Assembly: GCA_020137815.1 (NCBI GenBank)
Contig: CM035359.1
Span: forward strand, 4,746,032 to 4,810,031
Reading direction: 5' to 3'
Source of the DNA: Hormiphora californensis
Taxonomy: Eukaryota; Ctenophora; Tentaculata; Cydippida; Pleurobrachiidae
DNA: 64,000 bases
Shown: in pieces, positions 28,061-48,700 of the stretch
Layout of the letters: each line of letters begins with the position of its first letter
Numbering within the stretch: position 1 is the first letter of the stretch
The notes under the pieces: model-generated
Databases searched by the model: none
The model's input: the letters and a program-made list of their open reading frames with translations, nothing else
What the model was told of the DNA's origin: nothing
Program-made: the position numbers and the translations under genes

Positions 28061-28144
28061 ATCAGAACGGGGGTCCCCCACCAGACAATTGTATGATGAC
28101 TATAGTCATCATACAATTGTCTGGTGGGGGACCCCCGTTCTGAT
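28061..28144. repeat. 84-bp perfect palindrome
   Basis: The 42-bp half starting ATCAGAACGGGGGTCCCCCA and ending ATGATGACTA is followed with no spacer by its exact reverse complement ending GACCCCCGTTCTGAT. I find no mismatch. It lies 384 bp downstream of the GPCR stop codon. Confidence 0.85.
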
Positions 28145-28527
28145 TATAGTGACTACTCAGTCTCAACAAAGTTGTAAAGATGTTAGTCAAGGGAGAGAGG
28201 TGTCCTCAGCTACTGTCGAATACTGCTGAATAGAATTACAGTGCTCACCTTTAGAATCTTTCTCTTGACACAGCCATCCGGTCCACCTTCAGATTTTTGG
28301 GAGGTGTAATTAGTAACATTAGTCTGGTGCAACCTGTCGATAATTAGCTGTTAATTTGCTGTTAATTATAATGGTAGTGAATAGGAAAGAGCATGTTCTA
28401 TTGTTACTTGTGACCTGTATGGCGGCGCCATACCCCATTTGATTCTCAATCGACAGTGCGCTCAGATGGGTCGCGGCGCCAGACAGCTTGTGACCTGTCT
28501 GTCTATAGTTCTAAGCTAGATTCTGAG

Positions 28528-38105
<9,578 letters not shown>

Positions 38106-38773
38106 ATTTTATGACGTTATACTAAAAATAGGGTGATGACACAATTATTCGCGATTCAAATTACAACAGAAAATTATAGTCTAGAGACGATAGCATCAGT
38201 GAGGGTAGGGGATTTCAACATGTACCCGCTTATGTGATAGTGGTATTCGAGTAAAAAAGTTGTCACGTTCATTAATTGTGCTAATTATTCCATTGAGCTG
38301 GCAATATTCGAAATTACGAATGCGACCATCTACGGATTCCATTTTTCACCAGCCGGTAGAGGATGGTTAGTTGAGTATGCATACCCATTTTTGCCAAATC
38401 GGACGCTCCATTGAGAAGCTAGAGCTACAGCTGTTTTTAATCTTTTACTTTGGCTGGCACAACACGAGGGCCGATTATCAAAAAAGGTCGGAGTTCGAGG
38501 TCGGAGTTGGTCGCATTCGATGGGGCCCGATATGAGTTGGTATAAACTGTGTAGGGGTAGATCTATAATTCCCCTCGATTCCCCGAACCGTTCAGAAAAT
38601 ATTTAACTTTTCCCGCCAAAATATTTTCCCGTCTAAACGGAAGTACCCCTATCACATAAATTACAGATACAGCTTGAAACTAATTCCCCTCACTGACACT
38701 ATCTTCCCTACTATTAGAGAATAGTATAGGGACTATAATACAAAGTGACTCTCTAGACGATCATAGAGAAATA
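38106..38773. other. Upstream region of the GPCR gene
   Basis: AT-rich non-coding DNA that should include the GPCR promoter and 5' UTR on the minus strand. No distinct core promoter motif is convincing. Confidence 0.4.
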
Positions 38774-38960
38774 GTGAGAATCCACACTTCTGGGACGGTT
38801 GAGTCAAATGGGCAATCAAGAGAGAGAAAAAAGGAGACAGAGCTTTTAGCAATATCAATTTGTGTCCCATTTGTCTCTATCACCTCGTTTGCTCTTTTAC
38901 TTTGCATTTTTCTCCCTCAATCTCCCCCTCTACCCCACTTTTTCTTGCTTTCTTTCTCTA

Positions 38961-38962
38961 CC

Positions 38963-39040
<78 letters not shown>

Positions 39041-39300
39041 CTCTCTCTCTCTCCCTTCTCTCTCCACATCCCTTTCTCTGCTCTCTCTCTCTCTCCCTTC
39101 CTCTCCCTCTCTCCCTCTCTCTCTCTCTCTCTCTCACCCTCTCTCTCACACACTTTTTCCCATTCTCTCTCTTCCTCCCTCTCTCTATCTCTCCCCCCCA
39201 CGTCGCCCCCACCGCTTCTCTCTCTCTCGATCTCAGTGCCTCCCCCCTCCTGCTCCTCTCAGTCTCTCCTCTCTCCCCCCTCTCTCTCCCCCTCTCTCTC
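38961..39300. repeat. Long CT-rich array
   Basis: A near-pure (CT)n run at 38961-39038 followed by degenerate CTCTCC/CTCCC units to 39300. Three overlapping long frames exist on each strand because a pure dinucleotide has no stops; none is a gene. A 20-base poly-C tract follows at 39355-39379. Confidence 0.9.
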
Positions 39301-39797
39301 ATTACAATAATGGATATCAATAGCCACACCAGCACCACGTGGCTGATTGATGACCCCCCCCACCCCCCCCCCCCCCCCCAGACGCAGTGCACCACCCAAA
39401 AACACATTTTATCAATCTCTGTACAAAGTGAACCATAGACCATAGATAATCAATCTACAAAGTTGCACTCATAATACTTTATTGTATAGGGTGAACCGGG
39501 GTAATTTGCTTAACTTTTTCACTAGATCGGTTCCGGGTTCTCATCCCCGTGTAAAAAAGATGTGTATAGGCCAACATATTACACAAGATGACTTTCACTA
39601 TGCTGGAAATTTGTAAGGGTCAGCACACACCAAAGTTAAAATTGAAATTAAAATTTGTAACTTTTTCAGAGTAAATTTAAACATTTCCATTACATGTCTA
39701 TAGTTAACTTCTCGTGTTACATGGCAATCATACATGTAGGCCACCGGTAATACCCTTGCTTGAGGCACACCCCTCTTATTATAGTCTTATAATAGGT

Positions 39798-40021
39798 GTC
39801 TTCAGAAACTCTATGACAGTGTCTTCAGTGTCTTCAGAAACTCTATGACAGTGTCTTCAGAAACTCTATGACAGTGTCTTCAGAAACTCTATGACAGTGT
39901 CTTCAGAAACTCTATGACAGTGTCTTCAGTGTCTTCAGAAACTCTATGACAGTGTCTTCAGAAACTCTATGACAGTGTCTTCAGAAACTCTATGACAGTG
40001 TCTTCAGAAACTCTATGACAG
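39798..40021. repeat. 23-bp minisatellite GTGTCTTCAGAAACTCTATGACA
   Basis: About ten tandem units of GTGTCTTCAGAAACTCTATG plus ACA, two of which have an extra GTGTCTTCA. Units look almost identical, suggesting recent amplification. Confidence 0.9.
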
Positions 40022-40519
40022 GTGGAGACTGGAGGAATGACAGCTAATTTCGCAAGAATGCATGCAAATAGTTGACGTTTTCGCCGCCATTAAAACCCTT
40101 AAAGTTGACAGATTCTGAATGATTGGTTGGTGACGCAGCCACCCCTACACTAGGCGTGTGCAGCGCAGCTAAACGAAGCCTTCGAAGGGGATGTCATCAC
40201 CAAAATGATTGGAAAACTGCAAACCTTAATAATCAATGATAACTAAAAGTTCGCAGTTTGCAGTTTTAAAAAAGCTCTCAAATGATAACTGTTGGCAGAT
40301 TCTGAATGATTATTAAAGTTTGCAGTTGCAGGGTTTTCAAAAAGCTCTCAAATGAAGAAATAACATTTTAGATCAAGCCCAAGCTGTAGCCCATCAATAT
40401 CAGATTATATATTCTAGATATGATGATGCATACAATATCGTAGATTGAATACTCCATACTCATGACATAGTTTGTGAATGAGAACGTGAATTTGATAGTG
40501 AAAGAAATATTTTGAGATA

Positions 40520-40706
40520 CAGTCGGACCCCGATTTAGGGGCCCCCGATTTAGGGGCCCCCGATTTAGTGGCACCCCGATTTAGGGACATGATTTTTTTT
40601 CCCTGATATAGGAAATTAACCTTATTTGACCCCGATTTAGTGGACACCCCGATTTAGTGGACAAGAGCCTTTCCCCCGAGGGTGTCCCTAAATCGGGGTC
40701 CGACTG
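40520..40706. mobile_element. pogo/Tigger-like MITE, copy 2
   Basis: CAGTCGGACCCCGATTTAGG ... TAAATCGGGGTCCGACTG flanked by TA (40518-40519, 40707-40708). Internal GATTTAGGGGCCCCC units are tandemly repeated. Same family as 157-308. Confidence 0.75.
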
Positions 40707-40969
40707 TATAAGAATCATAGATCGAGCAACTTAATTTAAATTAACACAAAATGTATACCCATATAATACATTTTGTATATTCAACAGCAACTGAATTTTA
40801 TATTTCAAAAAAAGTAAGAATACTCGACTCTATACTATGTATACCAACTTTCTCATTTTGGCCCGAAAATATCTCAACAACCCACTTTTTTATTTACCAA
40901 ATAAAAAAATCCCTACAGTGTTTCACTACACATAAATATCTACATATCTCTCTGAAATCTGAATACGTA

Positions 40970-41034
40970 CAGTCGGACTCCGATTTACCAGGAGGTTTTT
41001 CCCCCGAGTATCCCGTTAAATCGGGGTCCGACTG
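40970..41034. mobile_element. pogo/Tigger-like MITE, copy 3 (65 bp)
   Basis: A minimal copy, CAGTCGGACTCCGATTTACC ... TTAAATCGGGGTCCGACTG, flanked by TA on both sides. At 65 bp it is little more than two ends. Confidence 0.75.
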
Positions 41035-41303
41035 TAACTTCAAATATAGTTATTGTCTATAATATACTCGATTGAATTGTTCCCTGGGGTCACTGGGGTC
41101 GATCGAATTCATACTCTATTATAATTTAAAAGATCTCTGTCTGCATCGAGTACACTTGGCCGATCGAATTACAGGCGATTCAAAACTGGAATTAAGGGTC
41201 ATCACGGTGCATCGGTTTAGTTAGATTCCATAATATGCTAGCTCGCATTTCCACCAATTAAGTCCACCACAGCATCACTTTTAGATCTGTCATCTTCGCT
41301 CCT

Positions 41304-41843
41304 TCAATAGATCCCCGTTCTCATTCGACACCCAGTCTTCATAATTTCTGATGCTTTCTCTTTCATCTCCTGCAGCTTCTTCTTTTCACTGAGAATATTA
41401 TCGTTAGTGAAATATCTAACGGCCAAAAAGTTCGGAATGACCAATCCAACTTTTTCTGGCTAAAAACTGAGTTAGAAGTCTGCAGCTTATACCTGTGAAG
41501 ATTGATAACCGTCCTAAGAAGATCGTTAGTACTGGCTGTCCCTCCTAGTCGTTGTACCGCTATGTCCGCTAGTTTTCGGTCGTACCCCAACTTTGTGGCA
41601 TAGGCAACAAACCTGCGAGTAAATATAAGATTGTTGTTAGAATTCATTGATTGCACCTCCTTCATGATGAGAATAGTCAAATGTCCTCTATTGAATGGTG
41701 TTAGCAAAGATAATAACTCTCCATACCGGCATACCGCGGTGGTCCACACATTTTTCGTGCCAATCAAATTCGACCTTATCGAGCAAACTTACGATCTTCC
41801 ATTGTCGTTATTGTTGTTCTTAGAGTTGCTGGAGAACCCGCTC
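41304..41843 (-). CDS. C-terminal exons of a protein with a UBA-like helical domain
   Basis: Three minus-strand exons, 41843-41793, 41612-41493 and 41388-41304 (stop at 41304-41306), joining in phase with GT-AG introns. They encode an Asn-rich linker (SGFSSNSKNNNNDNGRS), a domain reading FVAYATKLGYDRKLADIAVQ then RLGGTASTNDLLRTVINLH, and a charged tail (EKKKLQEMKEKASEIMKTGC). The LGY...L-G--A--NDLL pattern resembles the small UBA-like domain at the N-terminus of ZC3H12/regnase ribonucleases, but here it is C-terminal and no nuclease domain is visible, so only the fold is suggested. The first exon starts in phase 2, so at least one more exon lies upstream. The exons at 60254-61336 on the same strand may belong to the same gene. 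Confidence 0.6.
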
Positions 41844-42004
41844 CTGTGACAGAATGAACTTGAATTCATTTCATATAACTTAATCTGAAGAAGGATATAA
41901 CTTAATCTAAAGAAGGATACATATTCGATTATTGTTTATTAAATTAATAATCATAAAATCATAGGGAGGAGACATACTGAAGTTCGGAAATGTGAAATCA
42001 ACCA

Positions 42005-42412
42005 TTTTTCCCCGCCCGGGTGAAGGCCGAAGGCCTTCACCTGGATGCCTTTTGCAAAAAGGCATAGGGGGTTTAGAAATCTAAACGGATATAGTGACTA
42101 TGTGTAGCAAGTCAGCTCTCTTGTCCCGTTCCAGGTTGCGAGGGGCAACATGTAGCAACTAGAGCCGCGCACACAACAACAACCTGCTCCTTCATAAACC
42201 AATTCATTGACACGTTTTCAGGAAATGTGTGGCGCGCAATTCCGCAATGTGGCGCGCAATTTAGAGTTACTAAAACACAATGATTTGTTCCATACTGTTT
42301 GGGTGATGTATAAATCATCCGAAAGTCTGTCCCGCCTTCGTGTTACTGTTAGAAATGAAACGTTGGCGGGGAAACATAGCATTATGAAACATAATGCATT
42401 TATTCTTGTTGA
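42005..42412. mobile_element. CCCCGCC-family element, copy c
   Basis: Begins TTTTTCCCCGCCCGGGTGAA, has the stem GGTGAAGGCCGAAGGCCTTCACC (shown by halves GGTGAAGGCC/GGCCTTCACC) and the short stem GCCTTTTGCAAAAAGGC, and ends GGCGGGGAAACATAGCATTA followed by the GCATTATG/CATAATGC hairpin and TTATTCTTGTTG. Shares CTGCTCCTTCATAAA and GTGGCGCGCAATT with copy a. No ORF. Confidence 0.55.
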
Positions 42413-43430
42413 CTGAGAAATCATTTGCAAGAGGCTTATTTTTTCACTAGTACATCTCTCGAGGTGTCCTTTATCCATAATGAGTAAATTCCGGTAAATT
42501 TAACCGATTTTTGGCATGTTTGGTAAATTGGGACAAATGTGACCGGATTAGCCAAAAATGCCAAAATGGTGAAATTGACTCATTATGGATAAAGGGAACC
42601 TCGAGAGATGTACATACCAATAAAAAATTAGTCTCATGGAAATGATTTCTCAATCGAAAATGGTTGATTCCATATTTCCGCGTAACTACGAACTTCGAAC
42701 TTCATTGTTTGTGTTGAGATCTCAATGTGTGTGTGACGAACTTCAACATGTCTCCTCCCATATAAAAGATAAGGGTTACTGAATACATTTAAACATATTA
42801 TATCGGCAATGGATACAAGTTGTTGGGCAGGAAATGGGAAACAGGCCGATAGTGCACTAAAGGAGGAAATGATGTGCTTCTAACACAAACTTAAAAATGG
42901 TTATGTATAATTAACCGACTCAATTTATTCGCAACGAGCATATTATAACGTTAGAAAGAAAGTTATATTTATTCATTTTATATTGAGAAAGGCAGGGCAG
43001 CCTTCTTTATAGTGCAGCGCAACAAAGGGGTGGACTAGGCGTGGCGGGAGGGCTACTGGCACACCCAATCATCCCCATTTGATTAAATATTTAATTTTAA
43101 ACTGAAGAAAATGCAGGGGATGATTGGCTGTCACCCATCGTAATGATGATCTGCAATAGATATTAGATGTCAAATGGCTAAAGGGTATATTATAGCGTGA
43201 CCTAGCGTTTGCACAATACGAAATGTTAATCTATAGAGTGATTCGCAGCCCCACCCGCAAATTTGTACCGCGACCGTACTCCATTCTCATTCTGTAAGGG
43301 AAGCCATTTAAGTCATGTTTACATTTATCATTCATAATTTATATATTCGACCCTCGACTTCATTTTCGCGGTATTATAGCCCTAATATAATAACATGTCA
43401 TTATCTTTTTTCTCTTCCTATCTCATCCCC

Positions 43431-43499
<69 letters not shown>

Positions 43500-43976
43500 C
43501 CTATCTCTCTTCTCTTCCTATTTCTCAGAAAAGTATCGGCTGCACGTGCCGGAATCGAATAGCGGGTAGAAAAAGGACGCCCTCCAATACCTCCAGTATT
43601 TATACACCCCAGCTGTATGTGATGCGTTATCTTACCAAACAACCCCGCAGCTTCAAGCATGTCACCTCATTGCACTTTGCAGAACGTCTACGTTCAACCA
43701 TTCACGCAGCTGTGTTTTAGCTTTGTGTAAAAATATGAGCACGTGCCGTTCCTAATTTGATTCTGGAACCTGAAGATAGGCAGCACATGGTCTGAGCAGC
43801 ACAGGAGAAGGCCTTATATTGTATAAGATTAGATTAATATACAGGAAGCAATATGAAGGACACTTGGGAATATGTCACAGGGCAGTTTTGGTTCCGGCTA
43901 AAGTTCGAAAGAACAGCAGCTGTTCTTAGCTGCTAAGCTTACAAGAAGGATGAATGAATTGTCATGTGAATATATA
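42413..43976. other. Repeat-rich non-coding stretch left of the LTR element
   Basis: Holds an inverted pair around 42470-42610 (CTCGAGGTGTCCTTTATCCA facing GGATAAAGGGAACCTCGAGA), a CT array at 43430-43498, and at 43880-43976 a unit GCAGTTTTGGTTCCGGCTAA of a tandem repeat that continues right of the LTR element. No gene recognised. Confidence 0.5.
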
Positions 43977-44448
43977 TGTACGGTCAGCACCCTATCTCAG
44001 ATCCCTAGCCCCCGATTCCAAGCATTATGCATTCATTCATATATATTCAACCTGTGGTGCCACTGTTCGTGCCCCCTGGGACCGCCACCCTGTCTGCCTA
44101 CCCTTAGTTACAGAGGGGCGGTAACTGGATGGAGGTCCCAGGGCGGGCTAAGTGCATTTACAGCCACAGGTGGTATTGTGCTCTAGTTCCCCTCTATTTC
44201 ACGCCTCATCATTCATTGCACCACGTAGTGCAGACTCCTTGACAACCCAGGCAGGGCACGTGACCATTGAGATGACCAATGAGAACGCAGGATTGTGTTT
44301 TGTATGAGAGAGAACCGGGCTCGCAGGAGTCGAGAGCGATCCAAGTTAGTAGGCAGTCTATTCGAACCACCTAAAACTTCGTTGTTAACAGTAACTCCTG
44401 AAAACCCCCTTCACCACCCCTTCTAATATCACCGAAGGTCACCCTACA
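43977..44448 (+). repeat. 5' LTR
   Basis: 472 bp, begins TGTACGGTCAGC and ends GGTCACCCTACA. By line-by-line reading it is identical to the 3' LTR. Contains ATTGG/CCAAT-type and CACGTG motifs (GGGCACGTGACC), but no clear TATA box. Confidence 0.95.
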
Positions 44449-44450
44449 TT

Positions 44451-44467
44451 TGGTGGCCACGCAGGGG
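44451..44467 (+). other. Primer-binding site
   Basis: TGGTGGCCACGCAGGGG starts two bases after the 5' LTR, with the TGG expected to pair with the CCA end of a tRNA. The tRNA species cannot be named without the host tRNA set. Confidence 0.6.
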
Positions 44468-44635
44468 CATTCTACTACTTCGACTCCTGCCGCACCTCTC
44501 CTCATTCGAATTCTCAGACGTGTGTTAAGTGTTTGAGAATTTTTTCAGACAACTTGAGCCTAGGAACTCCTTAGACGTGTGCCTAGGAACCTTACCTACG
44601 AGAGCCCAGACATTTCTTTGACGTGTGTCTCAGAA

Positions 44636-45751
44636 ATGGCAGACCAAAAGTTGGAGAAGATACTCGCTGGACTGGACCCCGAGGACCGAAAAGCCGTGGA
44701 GAAAAGAATGAAGGCTGTCTCCAACAACCCGGGTCCCAGCAATGTTCGAGAGCTCTTAACCGTATCCAGAAAGCCACCCATTTTCAATCCCGAGACCATG
44801 GAGATAGACCGATTCATACGGTCTTTTGAGAGCTACGTACATAGCCTCGATTTGCCTGACCAGGAAATGCAAAACTCCTTCCGGTCATACTTGTCCGAAG
44901 ATATGGTTGCACGTATAGATCAAGCGGCCGACCCTGAAGAAGAGGACATGTCTTGGGCTGATTTCAAGATATTGGTGACCGATACCCTCATTACCATCAA
45001 ACGGGAGAGAGGAATGCTTGCTAGGCTATCGCTGAAAACCGCTGCCCAGGAGGCCGGGGAGACCCTCACCGAGTTCGGCGACCGGATCTCGAAACTTGGA
45101 TGGCTTGCCTACCCGAAGTCTGAAGACAGAATCCTGAGAGAAGAACGACTGAAGGATGCACTGTCTAACGGAGCTTCCAAAGATCAGGTCCGTATCTGGT
45201 TAGCCCAACATGCCGAATCGCTGAGCTACCAAGAACTGATGAGCGGAGCGGTACAGCTCGATGTGGCCCTTAGAACTTCACAGCAGAGAAACAACAACCC
45301 TGAAGTGAGTGTATTCCCTGCCCAGACTAGTTTCCCCAGGCCCCCTGGTCCCTCTCAAATTCATCCGAGTCCCTACAATTACCCAAGCGACCCTGGCAAC
45401 TGGGCACAAGGTGCTGCTATGCGGAATCCTAGATTCAACGATTACTCTGCTAGCAACCCCAGACTGTGTTGGGAGTGCAATCAGCCCGGCCACATTCAGA
45501 GATTCTGTCCTAATGTGAGTGCTCAAGTACCTTCCTCTTCTAACTATCGGAGAGGACCCCGGCCCCACAGGAACTACAACAACCAGTATCACCAGTCTAA
45601 CCGCCAGCAATACAATCCCAGAGGAAATCAAAACTTTGCGGGACATCAAAACGGATTGGGATTCACTCGATACGGAGACACTTACAATCCCAGACCATCG
45701 TCCTCTTTCGTGCCTCACTCCACTAACCCCTTTCATCAGACAAAAAACTAG
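44636..45751 (+). CDS. gag: Gag polyprotein of the LTR element
   Basis: About 371 residues from the ATG at 44636; the frame also has an ATG at 44579, but the later one starts the conserved-looking domain. A helical capsid-like region (residues about 40-220, including the WADFKILV and LTEFGDRISKLGWLAYP stretches) is followed by a Pro/Asn/Gln-rich segment with one CCHC zinc knuckle CWECNQPGHIQRFC (45466-45507) for RNA packaging. The TAG stop at 45749 lies directly after the slippery heptamer, so about all Gag ends here and a minor fraction continues into Pol. Confidence 0.88.
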   Translation: MADQKLEKILAGLDPEDRKAVEKRMKAVSNNPGPSNVRELLTVSRKPPIFNPETMEIDRFIRSFESYVHSLDLPDQEMQNSFRSYLSEDMVARIDQAADPEEEDMSWADFKILVTDTLITIKRERGMLARLSLKTAAQEAGETLTEFGDRISKLGWLAYPKSEDRILREERLKDALSNGASKDQVRIWLAQHAESLSYQELMSGAVQLDVALRTSQQRNNNPEVSVFPAQTSFPRPPGPSQIHPSPYNYPSDPGNWAQGAAMRNPRFNDYSASNPRLCWECNQPGHIQRFCPNVSAQVPSSSNYRRGPRPHRNYNNQYHQSNRQQYNPRGNQNFAGHQNGLGFTRYGDTYNPRPSSSFVPHSTNPFHQTKN

Positions 45752-45776
45752 TTCGTCCCTCCCAACCGGGGAGGGA
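45742..45776 (+). promoter_or_regulatory. -1 programmed frameshift site (A AAA AAC plus hairpin)
   Basis: A AAA AAC at 45742-45748, correctly phased in the gag frame and followed at once by the gag stop TAG. Seven bases further a hairpin begins: TCCCTCCC (45756-45763) pairs with GGGAGGGA (45769-45776) around the loop AACCG, an 8-bp, mostly G-C stem. The pol frame is -1 to gag and is open from the heptamer on. All three elements of a retroviral -1 signal are thus present at standard spacing. Confidence 0.85.
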
Positions 45777-48700
45777 AGACAGTGCAGCATTCGAGTCACC
45801 GGCAACCGAAGTACTGAGACTGCTAAAACCAATCATCCAGGGGAAAGAACGATCACCGGTTATAAACTGCGTCCCGGAAACATCGGATATAAAAGCGTGC
45901 GGTGGCTGCTCTTTCGTGACTGCACGTGTCAAGGGAAAAGATGGGGAGTTTCTCGCCTTAGTAGATACAGGGGCGTGTGCCACCTTAGTATCTTCTCGGG
46001 TAATTCAACACCTCAACTTTGAGACTAGGACGGAGCCCCTTGTACTCGACCTGATAGGTGTGGGAGGTCAGAGATTGGGAGCTAAAGGACTCATTAGAGA
46101 CTTGAACCTCACTCTGGATGAGCTCACATTACCAACAAAAATGGTGGTGGCCGATATTGCTGAGGATATGATTCTTGGTCAAGACTTCCTTGAGCGCCAT
46201 GGATTCCTCGTGGACTTTAAGGAGAGACATTTAAAGAATGCTGCGGTGTGTATTGACATGGTTACCGGACCAGATCGACCAAATATTTACACTGTACAGG
46301 TCTCGGAGGACCAACATGTAACTGCGGAAGGATATCTCTCGTGTACCGTCTTAGATGAGAATGGGATACCTCCACTGGATGCAGTCTACAGTCTCAAATT
46401 TGCAGAAGTTTTGGAAGTACTACACTCTGATACTGACCCGTTAGGACTCTGGCCAGTGGAAGGAGGTACTATCCATCTGCCCGTAACTATAGAGGATCCT
46501 GAGGTAACGTTGACTTTTCCTTCGGGATTGGTTGTTGGTTCTATTTCCCCACTGCCGCTTGCTTTGAATCAGATGACTTTAGAACCACCAAACACTTTCA
46601 CCGGAGACTTTGATCCGGAAAGAATTGCCCGCATCTGGAAAGACCTTGACCTGATGAACCACGATGAACTTTCCAAGGACCAGAAGAAGCTAATGGAGGA
46701 TCTGGTCTCCCAGTTTGCTGACGTGTTCGCCCTTGATAGGACCGAAATAGGTTGTACAGATCTGGTTGAGCATGAAATCCATCTGAACACCTCCTCCCCA
46801 ATTCGAACTCCGTACAGGCGTGTGCCTTTACATCTGAGATCGGAATGTATTGCTGAGCTCGAACACCTCTTGCAGTGTGGCATCCTGGAACATAGTGAGT
46901 CTGACTATAATTCTCCTACCATGATAGTAAAAAAGGGGGATAGGGTAAGGTTGATTCTTGATTTCAGAGCTATCAACAAGATCACCACCCGGTCTTATTG
47001 TACCCTGCCCGCTATGAATACTATGACAGCAGGTTGTTCGGGCTGCTCCTGGTTCTCTTCGCTTGACCTGAAGGAGGGTTTCTTACAAGTCCCTCTAAAA
47101 GTTGAGCACAGAAAGTTTACTGCTTTTGCCGTACCAGGAGTGGGTCATTTCCAATTCACTCGAATGGCTCTTGGGCTCTGCGGGGCACCTGGGACGTTCC
47201 AGTGCCTTCTTGATCGTATCTTCGCGGGAGTGCCTCCCTCAGTAGCTTCTACCTTTATTGACGACATCCTCTCACCTGCGAAGACTGTGGGGGAAATGAT
47301 CGAGAATCTGAAGGTGATCTTCGGGAGATTGAAGATCTCCAAACTCCGTCTCAGTCCCAAAAAGTGCAAGCTCTTCAAACGGAAGATTAAATACTGCGGC
47401 GTCTTGCTATCAAAAGAGGGAATAGAGGCAGACTCTGAAAAGATTCGAGCGGTGACCGAAATGCCCCTCCCTAACTCCTTCAAAGAAGCACGCTGTATTC
47501 TAGGAAGTTATTCTTGGTTCCGCCAGCACATCCCTGATTTCGCATTGCATGCTCGAGGTCTCATTGACTGTCTAAAGGGAGAAAAATTCATCCTTACATC
47601 TGAAGCTAGAGAAAGCATCTCGCAGCTCAACAAAGCTCTCACCCGGCCTCCGGTTCTGACATTTGCCGATCCTGATAAAGAGATGATAGTTTATACTGAT
47701 GCTTCGCTAATTGGCATCGGTGGTTGTATCGGTCACAACTTGGAAGGTAATTTCCACCCTGTCTCGTATAGCTCCCGAATACTCACTGAGAGAGAGCAAC
47801 GCTGGCCTTCCTTCAAGAGGGAGCTGTTCTCCCTGTACTACCATATCACCCAAAGATGGAGATACTTTTTAGTTGGGGCTAAGTTCCAAGCCTATGTGGA
47901 TATGAAGGCCATCACTCTGGACGGTTTTATGAAACACGCTACCCAAGCCATTATTCTCCGGTGGCTGATGGAACTCTCGTGCTTTGACTTTAAACTGGAA
48001 TTCAAAGCTGGCAAGCTTATGGAGGTACCTGACTGTCTTTCCAGGCTTCCTGTCTCTTCAGATGAGCTCTTTGAATGGTGGACTGGACCTACTGGTGATC
48101 TGGAACGCCCCGTCCCCTGGAACCCGACTGATGATCCTCCGGATGATACAGATCGAGAAGTGGCCTGTATGACTGCCGACGTGGCGCTAGAAAGATCGGA
48201 TCCGGGCGTGCGCCTGTTTCCTGATTCCTCACCTGTTGGTAGTTTTGAAAACCCGATTCCTGGTTATTTCAGCACTGAACTACTTAACGCTCAGCAAAGA
48301 GATGACAACATCAAGTTGGTAATTACGTGGCTAGTGGAGGACATTAAACCACCAGTCTCTACTGAACTCACTCCTGATTTGTACTGGTACTGGTGCTACT
48401 ACAACCACTTGACGGTGAACGGCAAGGGCTTGTTGTGCTACAAGTACCACCGCCGTAACTCACAGAAGTTTGCAGAGCTCGTGATCCTGCCCCCCGAACT
48501 GATAGAATGCAGTATTAAAGCTCACCATGACCTGGATAGTAGTGGCCACCTAGGACCAAAGAAAACTGTTGAGAGAATGAAGGAGAAATACTACTTCCGA
48601 GGTCTATCAGACAAGGTCAAATACTACTGTGACACTTGCGAAACCTGCTTCATAAATAATCGGCCCTACCTGAAAAAACCGGCAGCCCCTCTTCGCTTGT

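Noticed and set aside
38774-39443. Several long overlapping ORFs of up to 192 residues, Ser/Leu- or Arg/Glu-rich
   Set aside because: They are translations of CT/GA arrays, which lack stop codons in all frames; the same applies to the frames at 22435-22725, 23787-24048, 29811-30152, 43315-43660 and 59342-59869.
39798-40021. Second regular repeat array considered as CRISPR
   Set aside because: Contiguous 23-bp tandem units with no spacers.
43560-43660. Minus-strand exon candidate ending LEAAGLF with a GTAAGA donor
   Set aside because: Plausible donor, but no confident acceptor or in-phase neighbour; could be part of the UBA-like gene yet unproven.
45278-45832. 184-residue minus-strand ORF and others opposite gag, pol and env
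   Set aside because: Shadow frames of the LTR element genes.
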